A stretch of DNA of 64,000 nucleotides from JANXLS01 sp038227045 (GTDB lineage: Bacteria > Planctomycetota > SZUA-567 > H5-PLA8), in assembly GCA_038227045.1 (NCBI GenBank), contig JBBRQD010000001.1, positions 1 through 64,000 on the forward strand. Direction: 5' to 3'. A model generated the notes under the pieces. The model was not told the DNA's origin, searched no databases, and saw nothing but the letters and a program-made list of their open reading frames with translations. The position numbers and the translations under genes are program-made. Each line of letters begins with the position of its first letter. The stretch's first letter is position 1. Below, one piece after another: positions 36,501 through 44,092 of this stretch.

Positions 36501-36828
36501 GGCGTGGCTGCAGAATATTTCGGACACGCCGGCGAAGGTGGATGCCCCGGCCAAGCCCAAAGTCGTCGGCATGAATCTCATTCCGATTGAACAGCGAACG
36601 ATGGTTTCGGACGTGGGGCAGTTGGACCGCGTCAGCGGGGTGGACATCGCCGGAGTCAAATACGTTCTGCGGAACGGCAGCACCGTGACGCGCTACATCA
36701 TCGAGCCGTCGGATGTGGACATGAGTTCCATGGTCGGCCGGACGATTTCGATTTCGGGGTATGGCATTGGCCGGTCGTATTCGGATGTGTCGGTGATTCA
36801 AATGAAGAATGCGTCGACGTTTGGCTGA
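33505..36828 (+). CDS. Giant envelope protein: two SH3b domains, helical rod, thioredoxin, C-terminal domain
   Basis: A 1107-aa exported protein. The N-terminus has a hydrophobic stretch with VLGCG (lipobox-like, Cys 25) and an ARA-AET type I site, so the anchor is either lipid or none. Two bacterial SH3 domains follow (about 48-110 and 115-175, with VNIRVGPNT and YQVQVPS..RAYIYAKYV). Residues 292-780 form an extremely Ala/Glu/Lys/Arg-rich helical rod with internal repeats (units such as EKKRLDEAETAR). Residues 908-1010 are a thioredoxin domain with WCGPC (C931, C934) and the cis-proline motif SIPYLMIY. A beta-rich domain ends the protein. The ribosome site AGGAGG is 12 bases from ATG. The role is unknown; the rod would span about 70 nm if fully extended. 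Confidence 0.85.
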   Translation: MVYRRFGLLKYVTPFVAAAAFVLGCGARAAETAAAASAQYNAGDADGMSWCRVSGEQVNIRVGPNTTNQPVSTLHSGEYIRARAVPNNWLEMEWPRNVPAWVLKDTVSVSSPEAKTGTIRTSKARIMGLGSNNAPEVAVMERGARVSIVGESGDWYQVQVPSAVRAYIYAKYVVVGVQAPAETVPLPPAAKIAARPHRDEVAEPVALPESARYQKETERNPAEVVVFQQQASWPQVASLSRADTVKLSNDDVSKKALAPVAPATPKKTADDSMFAAAGAESASSKAKSTNDAQLAQAAAAERKRVDDAELARKAEIESQAKAAAERKRVLEIEIAKLSDARKKAEAEEVTRQAVEKKRLDEAETARLTTAERLKAEMVEQSRLASERKRLEDADKERAAAETRKKVEIETQTKAVAEKKSMLEVELAQLSDAKKKAEDAERSRMALETKRIAEAETARIAAEAKKAELEEQAQKAAIKKKELEAEIVRLADAKKKEELEAAARAAREKKLIDDAETARKETEARHKLELKELAAKEVEKKRLDEAEAARTAADTKRRADLAEQERAALARKKVLEDEIARMHAEKQKYEADALARAAAEKKTSAELEVARAADEKKKKAELDELTKLAAEKKHSADLEAARALAERKRADDAEAARATAEKKHNDEVATANAASERKRIEEEAARVAGARKRAEEAAAQKAAERTRAEEAVIARLTEEKKRIELETARAVAERKHAAEADRLAAEKKRIDDELAAAAAESKRKIEQENLRLAYELKLAAAASQPSRLPEPGTDDSQRASKSVALITDKTIMLSESDLSGDKGEPNESNYNSGYVPQRIVDLRNKYVVPKETPTRAQTVAETIDIDVVHPAAKIAIAPSVQTGETVDLPARVVEAKREPTGPAVRDVSDRNFVTEIENYKGGVLVDFSATWCGPCRNLAPTVDSLAEEFRGKVKVVKIDLDQSPNTARRFGVSSIPYLMIYKDGKIIDTHLGAPSREFLRAWLQNISDTPAKVDAPAKPKVVGMNLIPIEQRTMVSDVGQLDRVSGVDIAGVKYVLRNGSTVTRYIIEPSDVDMSSMVGRTISISGYGIGRSYSDVSVIQMKNASTFG

Positions 36829-36914
36829 CGGAATCAGGCCGGGAGTGCGTGTCACTCCACTTCGCTTGAAAGTTTTCGCTAATCCAATCGTTATGAGATT
36901 GGGCGAAGCGTAAG

Positions 36915-36957
36915 AAGAGCGAGAACGCCTGGGAGGCTTTCTCGCTCTTTTTATTTT
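36915..36957 (+). terminator. Rho-independent terminator of the giant envelope gene
   Basis: A perfect 11-bp stem (AAGAGCGAGAA at 36915-36925 pairing with 36939-36949) encloses a 13-base loop that has a small inner stem. The run TTTATTTTT follows immediately. It closes the 33505-36828 transcript. Confidence 0.9.
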
Positions 36958-36998
36958 TCGGACTGCCTTCGCCGAAATCTCAACGAAAGGACGGGCGC

Positions 36999-37289
36999 AT
37001 GGGTCTACATGTCATCGGGCGCAAATGCGCGACTTGCGGACACAAGGGGTTGATCGTCGGGGCTGACGAGAATCTGAATTTTCGTCCGCAAGGCTGGCTG
37101 TTGCGGCGTTTGGCCGCACGGCAACTGGCCTGCCCGAATTGCGGGGTTGTGACACGGGCGCTGGTGCCGGAGGCGTTGAAAAAACTGCAGACGAGTTTGC
37201 ACGACGAGCGGCTAACGGAGCGCGTCACGTATCATTCGCGGCCGGGGCGGATCAAGAGACCGGCACGAATTAATGATGATCAATTCTGA
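36999..37289 (+). CDS. Small double zinc-ribbon protein, overlaps folK
   Basis: A 96-aa protein with CATC and CPNC pairs about 40 residues apart, enough to bind one zinc as a ribbon. It is basic, rich in Arg, with a C-terminal tail GRIKRPARINDDQF. AAAGGA precedes ATG 36999. Its last 17 bases overlap the folK start, so the two should be co-translated. No family is recognised. The layout suggests a nucleic-acid or protein-binding accessory function, but this is an inference. Confidence 0.7.
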   Translation: MGLHVIGRKCATCGHKGLIVGADENLNFRPQGWLLRRLAARQLACPNCGVVTRALVPEALKKLQTSLHDERLTERVTYHSRPGRIKRPARINDDQF

Positions 37290-37803
37290 AGTTCCATTGA
37301 AAAAACCTCTCGCACATTCCGCGTGCATCGCGCTGGGAGCGAACTTGGGCGCGCGTGAGTGGATGCTGCGCCGAGCGCTGGATTATTTGCGCGCGCGCGA
37401 CGATCTTCGATTCGTGGCGGTGTCGTCGTTTCACGATACGGCCCCCGTCGGCGGACCGCCTGGACAGCCGCGGTATTTAAACGCGGCGGCTCATTTAATG
37501 ACTTCGCTTTCACCGCGCGAGCTATTAAACGTGCTGCTCGACCTTGAGAAAACGCTGGGCCGCGACCGTTCGTCGCCCGAACGAAATCAGCCTCGAATCG
37601 TCGATCTCGACGTGCTGCTTTATGACGATCTCATTCTAAACGAACCGGGGCTTGAGTTGCCACATCCGCGCATGCACGAACGCTTGTTTGTGCTGACGCC
37701 GCTGTGCGAAATCGCGCCGGGGTTGATTCATCCGGTGTTGCATCTAAGCATGGCCAAGTTGCACAGAAAGTTGGGTGGCCTACCCACGGACGCGGCTATT
37801 TGA
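37273..37803 (+). CDS. folK: 2-amino-4-hydroxy-6-hydroxymethyldihydropteridine diphosphokinase
   Basis: A 176-aa HPPK, which transfers pyrophosphate from ATP to the pterin in folate synthesis. Signatures include CIALGANLG, VSSFHDTAPVGGPPGQPRYLNAA, and the Mg-binding motif RIVDLDVLLYDD (D-x-D), followed by LPHPRMHER. All are intact. The first ATG (37273) overlaps the upstream zinc-ribbon gene. No folP or folB is next to it. Its 3' end overlaps the convergent Coa1 gene by 8 bases. Confidence 0.95.
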   Translation: MMINSEVPLKKPLAHSACIALGANLGAREWMLRRALDYLRARDDLRFVAVSSFHDTAPVGGPPGQPRYLNAAAHLMTSLSPRELLNVLLDLEKTLGRDRSSPERNQPRIVDLDVLLYDDLILNEPGLELPHPRMHERLFVLTPLCEIAPGLIHPVLHLSMAKLHRKLGGLPTDAAI

Positions 37804-38230
37804 GCTCTTCTTTATTCTTGGCAAGCAAGTCAATCTGTTTTGTGTCGTTGTAAACCTGCAACATCGAAAAGGTCCATTTGTGGTTGGCCTTGATGGCGAC
37901 GGCGTGGATTTTGGCAGATCCATTTGGACCGCTGATGGGGATTTCGATATCGGCGGTTCCGGAACTGTTATCGGCGTTGATGCTGCCGGAAAGGAACCGT
38001 CCTTCTTCGATCGGCGTGCCCAGTAACTGCTGAACTTCGGGATCGGCTTTGGCCGTCTTAACGGCATCCGTATAGGGGGTGGACGACTTGATGATCGCGG
38101 TCATGGAGGAGAATATCACGCCGACTCCGCCGCCGCAGATTAGGAGCACTCCGAGACAGCCGACGGGAATGATGCAACCCCAGAGACAACCCTTCGTCGG
38201 CACCGGCGCGCTGGCATCTTGCGGATTCAT
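37796..38230 (-). CDS. Coa1-family membrane protein
   Basis: A 144-aa protein with a Cys/Gly-rich N-terminal transmembrane helix (CLWGCIIPVGCLGVLLICGG). A Coa1/Tim21-like domain follows (DPEVQQLLGTPIEEG, SGSINADNSSGTADIEIPI, a GSAKIHAVA strand, WTFSMLQVY). Coa1 helps assemble cytochrome c oxidase in mitochondria; bacterial members are usually of unknown role and only named by homology. ATG 38230 is preferred, with GAGC upstream; GTG 38242 is possible. It is transcribed opposite to folK. Confidence 0.8.
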   Translation of the reverse strand: MNPQDASAPVPTKGCLWGCIIPVGCLGVLLICGGGVGVIFSSMTAIIKSSTPYTDAVKTAKADPEVQQLLGTPIEEGRFLSGSINADNSSGTADIEIPISGPNGSAKIHAVAIKANHKWTFSMLQVYNDTKQIDLLAKNKEELK

Positions 38231-38368
38231 CGGGCGCTCCACTCAAAATAAAATGCGACTCGCGCGGCGTCAATTCTTCGGATGTGTTCAGCAAAATCAC
38301 GCTCCTTTATATATAAAGAAGCATCGGCGCTAAGCGCAGAATGAAGAAAAAAGGAGAATGCACGCACA

Positions 38369-40012
38369 ATGTCGGACCAGAATCCTCAGCCTCAGAAAAA
38401 TCAACAGCCGAAACAGAATCAACCCAAGCAGCAGGGTGGACAGCAACAAAAGGGCGGGCAGAAGGGCGGCGGCAAGCCGGACGAACGCCGCATCACGCCG
38501 CGCGCGGAGGATTATTCGCGCTGGTATCTGGACATCGTTCGCGAGGCGCAGCTCGCCGACCACAGCGCCGTGCGCGGCTGCATGGTGATCCGTCCGAATG
38601 GCTATGCGATTTGGGAGAAGATGCAGCGCGAACTCGACGCGCGCTTCAAAGCCACCGGGCACGTCAACGCGTATTTTCCGCTCTTTATTCCTGTGAGTTT
38701 CTTGAGCAAGGAAGCGCAGCATGTCGAGGGCTTCGCGAAAGAATGTGCGGTCGTGACGCATCATCGCCTGCGCGCGAAGAGCGACGGTTCGGGCGTTGAA
38801 GTCGATCCGGAGAGCAAGCTCGAAGAGCCGCTGATTGTTCGCCCGACCAGCGAGACGATCATCTGGAGCGCGTACAAAGAGTGGATTCAGAGCTATCGCG
38901 ACCTGCCGATTCTGATCAATCAGTGGGCCAACGTGGTTCGCTGGGAGATGCGCACGCGCTTGTTTTTGCGCACGGCGGAGTTCCTTTGGCAGGAAGGCCA
39001 CACGGCTCACGAGACCGAGAAGGAGGCACTTGAAGAGACGCATCGGATGCTGGAAGTCTATCGCGATTTTGCCGAAAACGTGATGGCGGTGCCGGTGATC
39101 CGCGGCGCGAAGACGCCGGGCGAGCGCTTCGCCGGGGCGCTCGAAAGTTTGTCGATTGAAGCGATGATGCAGGATGGAAAAGCGCTGCAAGCGGGGACGA
39201 GTCATTATCTCGGGCAGAATTTTGCGCGCGCGTTTGACGTCACGTTTCAGAATAAAGAGGGCAAACGCGAGCTGGTGTACGCGACGAGCTGGGGCGTTTC
39301 GACGCGGTTGATCGGGGCATTAATCATGACGCACTCCGACGACACCGGCTTGATTCTGCCGCCGAAACTGGCGACGACGCATGTCGTGATCGTGCCGATT
39401 TACAAGACCGACGAGGAAAAAGCGCGCGTGTACAAAGAGGCCGAGGCGGTCGAAGCGGAGATCAAGGCGCAGGGATTGGGCGTCGTCATCGACAAGCGCG
39501 AAGGCCTTGCGCCGGGCGCGAAGTATTACGAATGGGAGAGCAAGGGCGTGCCGCTGCGCGTTGAAATCGGGCCGAAGGATCTGGACAACGGGTCGCTGTG
39601 CGTGGCGCGGCGCTTCGTGATCGAGATTCCAGGCGAAGATGAAAAGGCGCAGCGTTCAAGAAAGAAGTCGTTTCTGCCGCGCGCCGAAGCGCTCGCGAAA
39701 CTCAAATCGATTCTCGACGAGATGCAGACTGATTTGTATCAGCGCGCGCTGAATTTCCGCACGAAGCGGACGCGGGTCGTCAATACGATGGAAGAGTACG
39801 AAAAGTTCTTCAAGGAAGAAGGCGGCGGCTTCGCGTGGGTGCATTGGGCGGGCACGCCGGAGGATGAAGAAGCGATGGCGAAGAAGTACCAGACGAGCAT
39901 TCGAAACGTGCCGCTGGACGGGCAGCATCCCACGGGCGCGGAAGGCGCGGGGATGTGTATTTTGACGGGGAAACCGAGCGCGCGGCGGGTGGTGATGGCG
40001 GAGAGTTATTAG
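38369..40012 (+). CDS. proS: Prolyl-tRNA synthetase, archaeal/eukaryote type (ProS type 3)
   Basis: A 547-aa class II synthetase that charges tRNA-Pro. Class II motifs are seen in VRPTSETIIWSAYKEWIQ, RWEMRTRLFLRTAEFLWQEGHTAH (motif 2) and SWGVSTRLIGALIMTHSDD (motif 3). No editing (INS) insertion is present between motifs 2 and 3, matching type 3 rather than the E. coli type. The C-terminal anticodon-binding part includes VVIVPIY and YYEWESKGVPLRVEIGPKD. Residues 1-40 form a low-complexity tail rich in Gln, Lys, Pro, Gly and Asn, which precedes the conserved ITPRAEDYSRWY. GGAG lies about 14 bases before ATG 38369. Confidence 0.96.
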   Translation: MSDQNPQPQKNQQPKQNQPKQQGGQQQKGGQKGGGKPDERRITPRAEDYSRWYLDIVREAQLADHSAVRGCMVIRPNGYAIWEKMQRELDARFKATGHVNAYFPLFIPVSFLSKEAQHVEGFAKECAVVTHHRLRAKSDGSGVEVDPESKLEEPLIVRPTSETIIWSAYKEWIQSYRDLPILINQWANVVRWEMRTRLFLRTAEFLWQEGHTAHETEKEALEETHRMLEVYRDFAENVMAVPVIRGAKTPGERFAGALESLSIEAMMQDGKALQAGTSHYLGQNFARAFDVTFQNKEGKRELVYATSWGVSTRLIGALIMTHSDDTGLILPPKLATTHVVIVPIYKTDEEKARVYKEAEAVEAEIKAQGLGVVIDKREGLAPGAKYYEWESKGVPLRVEIGPKDLDNGSLCVARRFVIEIPGEDEKAQRSRKKSFLPRAEALAKLKSILDEMQTDLYQRALNFRTKRTRVVNTMEEYEKFFKEEGGGFAWVHWAGTPEDEEAMAKKYQTSIRNVPLDGQHPTGAEGAGMCILTGKPSARRVVMAESY

Positions 40013-40061
40013 GGGTTAGGGGATCTGATTACTGGAGATTTCCGATACCACTTTTTGATAT

Positions 40062-40274
40062 TCAACGCGTCACCTGCTTGGCTTTCAATCTTTTGTAGAA
40101 TATGTTTGCTTCATTCTGCCCGAGAGGAATTTCGCTGGCATTTTCATCGATCAACTGCGCCAACCCGTAATTCTCCAACGCTTCTTCGATGCGGTGAAAA
40201 TCCTTTATCGAGAGTTGCACCGCACCGGGTTTCTCGTTTTCATCCAACACGAATCGCTTTTTGTATTTGAGCAT
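40062..40274 (-). CDS. Orphan antitoxin-like small protein
   Basis: A 70-aa protein that resembles Phd/YefM-type antitoxins: KRFVLDENEKPGAVQLSIKDF (about residue 6) is the common N-terminal sheet, followed by the helix HRIEEALENYG. GGAGA lies 7 bases before ATG 40274. No toxin gene is found on either side: proS lies on one side and an intergenic gap on the other. It may be an isolated antitoxin, or a regulator derived from one. The family match is weak. Confidence 0.5.
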   Translation of the reverse strand: MLKYKKRFVLDENEKPGAVQLSIKDFHRIEEALENYGLAQLIDENASEIPLGQNEANIFYKRLKAKQVTR

Positions 40275-40474
40275 GAACTATTCTCCCCGTAAACGTGTTA
40301 CCATCAATTATTATCCTCTTTGGCCACTGTCCTTGCAAGGTCGATATTTTTCAAGAATCTCCAGCATTTTTGTTAATAAAATGCGCCCAATTGAGACTTA
40401 ACTGGCATAGTAAACTACGCGAGGCTTGGCTTCGCTGCCACGACGAATTTAACGCGCACTTTCTGGAGTCTGTC

Positions 40475-41902
40475 TTGAAAATTTCACTGCTCTCTCGCAC
40501 TGTCATTGCCAAATTTCTATTCGTCGCCGCCGTTTTGTGCGCGCGCGAAATGGCCGCCGCGGATTTTCCGGCTCCGAAGAACTCTGGCGATCCCGCCAAA
40601 CTCGGGCTCAACATTCAGCGCGCAATGACGCTGCTTGCTACGAGCACGCCTGAACACCGCAACACTGTCCGGGTGCTTTTTTATGGCCAGTCCATCACGG
40701 AGCAGGATTGGTGGAAGATTGTGGCGGATGATTTGAAGCATCGCTTTCCGAATGCAAATCTGATCATCGAAAATCGCGCGCTGGGCGGATATGCGTCGCA
40801 GCTTCTTGTCAAGACTGCCGAGACCGACCTGTATCCGTTCTATCCCGATCTGCTGATTTTCTACGTGTATGGCGCGCACGACCAATACGAGAACATCATC
40901 CGCCGCACGCGTGAGCGGACCACTGCCGAGATATTGATCCAGACCGACCACGCCACGGCCGACGACCAGCAAAATGAAGAGACCGATCCGGCTAAGATTC
41001 AGATCAGCGGCAAGGTGTGGAATTCATTTATGAACTACAAGTTTCTTCCGGGCATCGTGACGAAATACGAGTGCGGCATGGTCGATCAGCGCAATCTTTG
41101 GAAGCAGTACCTCAAGGACCAAAATATTTCGGCGCCGAAGCTGCTGCGTGATGGCGTGCATCTCAATGCGCATGGCTGTTACCTGATGGCTGAATTTGCA
41201 AAGGCCTACCTGATTCACCGCGACGACGTCAAGCTCGATCCCATGAATTGCGCCACCGTCAAGACATACTCCGCGGGCACCCCGCAGCTTGCGTGGAAAG
41301 ATGGCAAGCTCGTGCTTGAATTTGAGGGGAATCGCATCGATGCCGTTTTCAGCGAAGGCAGCGGTTCGGCGGCAACGATTTTGATCGACGGAAAGAAGCC
41401 GTCAAAAATTCCTGAACTTTACGGCTTCACGCGGGCGTTGCCCAAACCCGGCGGCAAGTGGCCCGCTGTCGCAAATTTAAAATCGAATGATTTGCTGCAG
41501 TTGGAGGACTGGACTTTGCACGTGAAAAAAGACGCGGCCAATCCAAAGGTGTATTCGTTCGCGCTCAGTGGATCGCTGACCGGGCCGGACGGTGAAGGAC
41601 GATCCGACCAAAAGTTCGTCTCGAAATCAGGCCGGATTGTCCTCGACCCCGCGTGCTGGGATGTGGAATTCGCGCTCATGCTGGCGGGGGTGAAGCCCGC
41701 GCCGGATGAATTCAGTGCGAACTGGAAAGTCGTGCCTCATTTTGTGGACGACGTGACCGCGCCGCCGCTCAAAGACAAGTACATCGAAAACGTCGTCACG
41801 CTGGCTCAAGGGCTTGTCAATGGCAAACACACGATTGAGATTTCGGGCGGTTCTGGAACATTGATCTCAGCGCTACGGGTTTATTGCCCACCCACTAAAT
41901 AA
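40475..41902 (+). CDS. Exported SGNH/GDSL-type hydrolase
   Basis: A protein of about 475 aa. An N-terminal signal peptide (KISLLSRTVIAKFLFVAAVL, ending before ADF) is predicted from TTG 40475, which has GGAG 7 bases upstream; the frame is open earlier, but those residues do not resemble a signal. SGNH blocks: GQSIT (block I, Ser), NRALGGYAS (block II, Gly), YGAHDQYE (block III position), and DGVHLNAHG (block V, Asp-His). The residues after 290 form a beta-rich C-terminal part. Relatives are rhamnogalacturonan or other carbohydrate esterases. The substrate is not known. Confidence 0.78.
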   Translation: MKISLLSRTVIAKFLFVAAVLCAREMAAADFPAPKNSGDPAKLGLNIQRAMTLLATSTPEHRNTVRVLFYGQSITEQDWWKIVADDLKHRFPNANLIIENRALGGYASQLLVKTAETDLYPFYPDLLIFYVYGAHDQYENIIRRTRERTTAEILIQTDHATADDQQNEETDPAKIQISGKVWNSFMNYKFLPGIVTKYECGMVDQRNLWKQYLKDQNISAPKLLRDGVHLNAHGCYLMAEFAKAYLIHRDDVKLDPMNCATVKTYSAGTPQLAWKDGKLVLEFEGNRIDAVFSEGSGSAATILIDGKKPSKIPELYGFTRALPKPGGKWPAVANLKSNDLLQLEDWTLHVKKDAANPKVYSFALSGSLTGPDGEGRSDQKFVSKSGRIVLDPACWDVEFALMLAGVKPAPDEFSANWKVVPHFVDDVTAPPLKDKYIENVVTLAQGLVNGKHTIEISGGSGTLISALRVYCPPTK

Positions 41903-41956
41903 ATGAGCACGTTAGTCGATTCTTTCGCTTATTTTAAACAATAAGTATAAAACGTA

Positions 41957-41985
41957 TTGACGTGCGGGCGAAAAAAACATATAGC
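41957..41985 (+). promoter_or_regulatory. Promoter of the formaldehyde dehydrogenase gene
   Basis: TTGACG at 41957-41962, a 17-base spacer and TATAGC at 41980-41985 give a near-consensus sigma-70 promoter. It leaves a short leader, about 35 bases before ATG 42028. Confidence 0.65.
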
Positions 41986-42027
41986 ACCGTTGAATCTTTT
42001 CATCAACTCTTTTCAAGGGGGCCACCG

Positions 42028-43227
42028 ATGTCAGGTAACCGCGGCGCAGCATACATGGGACCGGGGAAGGTCGAAATCCAGAATATCGATTTCCCGAAGC
42101 TTGAATTGAAAGACCAGAAGCGCAAGTGCAATCACGGCGTCATTCTGAAGGTCGTCTGCACCAACATCTGCGGTTCGGACCAGCACATGGTTCGCGGCCG
42201 CACGACCGCTCCGCATGGCTTGATCCTCGGACACGAGATCACCGGCGAGGTCATCGAGTGCGGACGCGACGTGGAATTCATCAAGAAGGGCGATCTGGTG
42301 AGCGTGCCGTTCAACATCGCCTGCGGCCGTTGCACCAATTGTAAAGAAGGCAAGACCGGCATCTGTCTCAACGTCAATCCCGCGCGGCCGGGAGCCGCGT
42401 ACGGCTATGTGGATATGGGCGGTTGGGTGGGCGGGCAGGCCGAATACGTAATGGTGCCTTACGCCGATTTCAATCTCCTGAAATTCCCCGACAGAGACCA
42501 GGCGATGTCCAAGATCAAGGATCTGACCTGCCTCTCCGACATTTTCCCCACCGGATACCACGGCGCGGTCACGGCGGGCGTCGGCCCGGGCGCAACGGTC
42601 TATATCGCGGGTGCCGGCCCGGTCGGCCTGGCCTGCGCGGCTTCCAGCCAACTGCTGGGCGCGGCTGTAGTCATCGTCGGCGACCTCAACCCCGATCGCC
42701 TCAAACAGGCGAAGAAGTTCGGCTGCGAGACCGTCGACGTATCGAAGAAAGCCACGGTCAGCGAGCAGATCGACCAGATTCTGGGTTCCCCGGAAGTCGA
42801 TTGCGCGGTGGACTGCGTGGGCTTTGAGGCGCGCGGACATGGACAGGCGTCAAACAAGGAAGCTCCGGCGACCGTGCTGAACACGGTGATGACGGTCGTG
42901 AAGGCGGGCGGCAATATCGGTATTCCCGGTCTGTACGTGACTGGCGATCCGGGCGCGGTGGACGACGCGGCCAAGGTCGGCAGCCTGTCAATCCGCATCG
43001 GCCTGGGCTGGGCCAAGAGCTGTTGCCTGACCACCGGCCAGTGCCCGGTGATGCGCTACCACCGCAAGCTGATGATGGCGATCCTGCACGACAAGATCCA
43101 AATCGCCAAGGCGGTGAACGTGCAGATGATCACTCTCGACGAAGCGCCCAAAGGCTATGTGGACTTCGACAAGGGCGCGGCGAAGAAGTACGTCATCGAC
43201 CCGCACAAGTCGGTTAAGGTCGCTTAA
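42028..43227 (+). CDS. fdhA: Glutathione-independent formaldehyde dehydrogenase
   Basis: A 399-aa zinc-dependent dehydrogenase of the alcohol dehydrogenase superfamily, close in length and motifs to Pseudomonas putida FdhA, which oxidises formaldehyde with NAD+ without glutathione. Catalytic zinc ligands C48 and H69 (CTNICGSDQH, GHEITGE) and the four structural cysteines C99, C102, C105, C113 are present. The Rossmann motif GAGPVGLACA binds NAD. AAGGGGG precedes ATG 42028; an upstream in-frame ATG is not used. A strong promoter lies just before it. It is followed by an aquaporin gene 170 bases downstream, with a repeat between. Confidence 0.93.
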   Translation: MSGNRGAAYMGPGKVEIQNIDFPKLELKDQKRKCNHGVILKVVCTNICGSDQHMVRGRTTAPHGLILGHEITGEVIECGRDVEFIKKGDLVSVPFNIACGRCTNCKEGKTGICLNVNPARPGAAYGYVDMGGWVGGQAEYVMVPYADFNLLKFPDRDQAMSKIKDLTCLSDIFPTGYHGAVTAGVGPGATVYIAGAGPVGLACAASSQLLGAAVVIVGDLNPDRLKQAKKFGCETVDVSKKATVSEQIDQILGSPEVDCAVDCVGFEARGHGQASNKEAPATVLNTVMTVVKAGGNIGIPGLYVTGDPGAVDDAAKVGSLSIRIGLGWAKSCCLTTGQCPVMRYHRKLMMAILHDKIQIAKAVNVQMITLDEAPKGYVDFDKGAAKKYVIDPHKSVKVA

Positions 43228-43240
43228 TTTCGAAAAGAGA

Positions 43241-43325
43241 CTCTCACAAAGACTCGAAGAACACACAGAAGCCACAGAGCTTGAAAAACTTTGTGTTCAC
43301 CGTGTTCTTTGTGCCTTTGTGAGAG
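43241..43325. repeat. Inverted repeat of heptamer-type units, locus E
   Basis: CTCTCACAAAG at 43241-43251 is mirrored by CTTTGTGAGAG at 43315-43325. Further CACAAAG/CTTTGTG-type units lie between (43289-43322). The repeats are of the ACAAAG/CTTTGTG class and differ from the other loci. Confidence 0.75.
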
Positions 43326-43397
43326 GAATTTGAATGCTTAAGTCCCACCTGCCTGTTCCCACTCTCGACAGCTAATTTTTTTGGAGCGAAAGAAGAA

Positions 43398-44051
43398 ATG
43401 AAAAAATATCTTGCTGAGCTGATCGGCACATTCATGCTGGTTTTTGCGGGGACGAGTGCGGTGGCGACCAATTCATTCGATAAGGGATCGGTGGGACTGG
43501 TCGGCATAGCGCTGGCCTTCGGACTGTCCGTGCTCGCCATGATTTCCGCCATCGGCGACGTATCGGGGGCGCATATAAATCCCGCGGTCACGATTGGCCT
43601 TTTTATCGCGCGCCGCATCCCGGCTGCAACGCTTCTACCGTACATCATCAGTCAATGCGTGGGCGCCATACTGGCCAGCCTGCTGGTGCACGCTTTATTT
43701 CCGAACGATGCCACAAATCTCGGGGCCACGTTGCCGGCGCCCGGCATCTCGCTGCTTCAATGTTTCATACTTGAGGTGGTGACCACATTCTTTCTGCTGT
43801 TCGTGATCTTGAACGTCACGACGGGCGCAAAAGAAAAAGGATTGACGGCCGGGATCGCGATCAGCGCGGTCATCATGCTGGACATTCTATTTGCGGGTCC
43901 CATCTGCGGCGCATCCATGAACCCCGCGCGCTCGTTTGGCCCGGCGCTTATTTCAGGCCACTTCGAGAACCTCTGGCTCTATATCGTCGCGCCGGTGGTC
44001 GGGGCCGGGATTGCGGGGTTGGCATGTGGCGCTATTCGTGAGAAGGCCTAA
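43398..44051 (+). CDS. Aquaporin of NIP (nodulin-26-like) type
   Basis: A 217-aa major intrinsic protein with six transmembrane helices and two NPA boxes (HINPAV, SMNPARS). Aligned by hand with E. coli AqpZ, the selectivity-filter positions F43, H174, T183, R189 read Phe, Ile, Ala, Arg. The loss of the filter His and Thr widens the pore and makes it less water-specific. The neighbourhood VLFAGP.-like (ILFAGPICGASMNPARSFGP) closely resembles plant NIPs, which carry glycerol, metalloids or ammonia. No arsenic genes are nearby. A ribosome site GGAG is 11 bases upstream. A terminator follows the stop. Confidence 0.85.
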   Translation: MKKYLAELIGTFMLVFAGTSAVATNSFDKGSVGLVGIALAFGLSVLAMISAIGDVSGAHINPAVTIGLFIARRIPAATLLPYIISQCVGAILASLLVHALFPNDATNLGATLPAPGISLLQCFILEVVTTFFLLFVILNVTTGAKEKGLTAGIAISAVIMLDILFAGPICGASMNPARSFGPALISGHFENLWLYIVAPVVGAGIAGLACGAIREKA

Positions 44052-44092
44052 AGCGCTTCATAGGACTCAAGACCCTATTGTCTCATAAAAAG

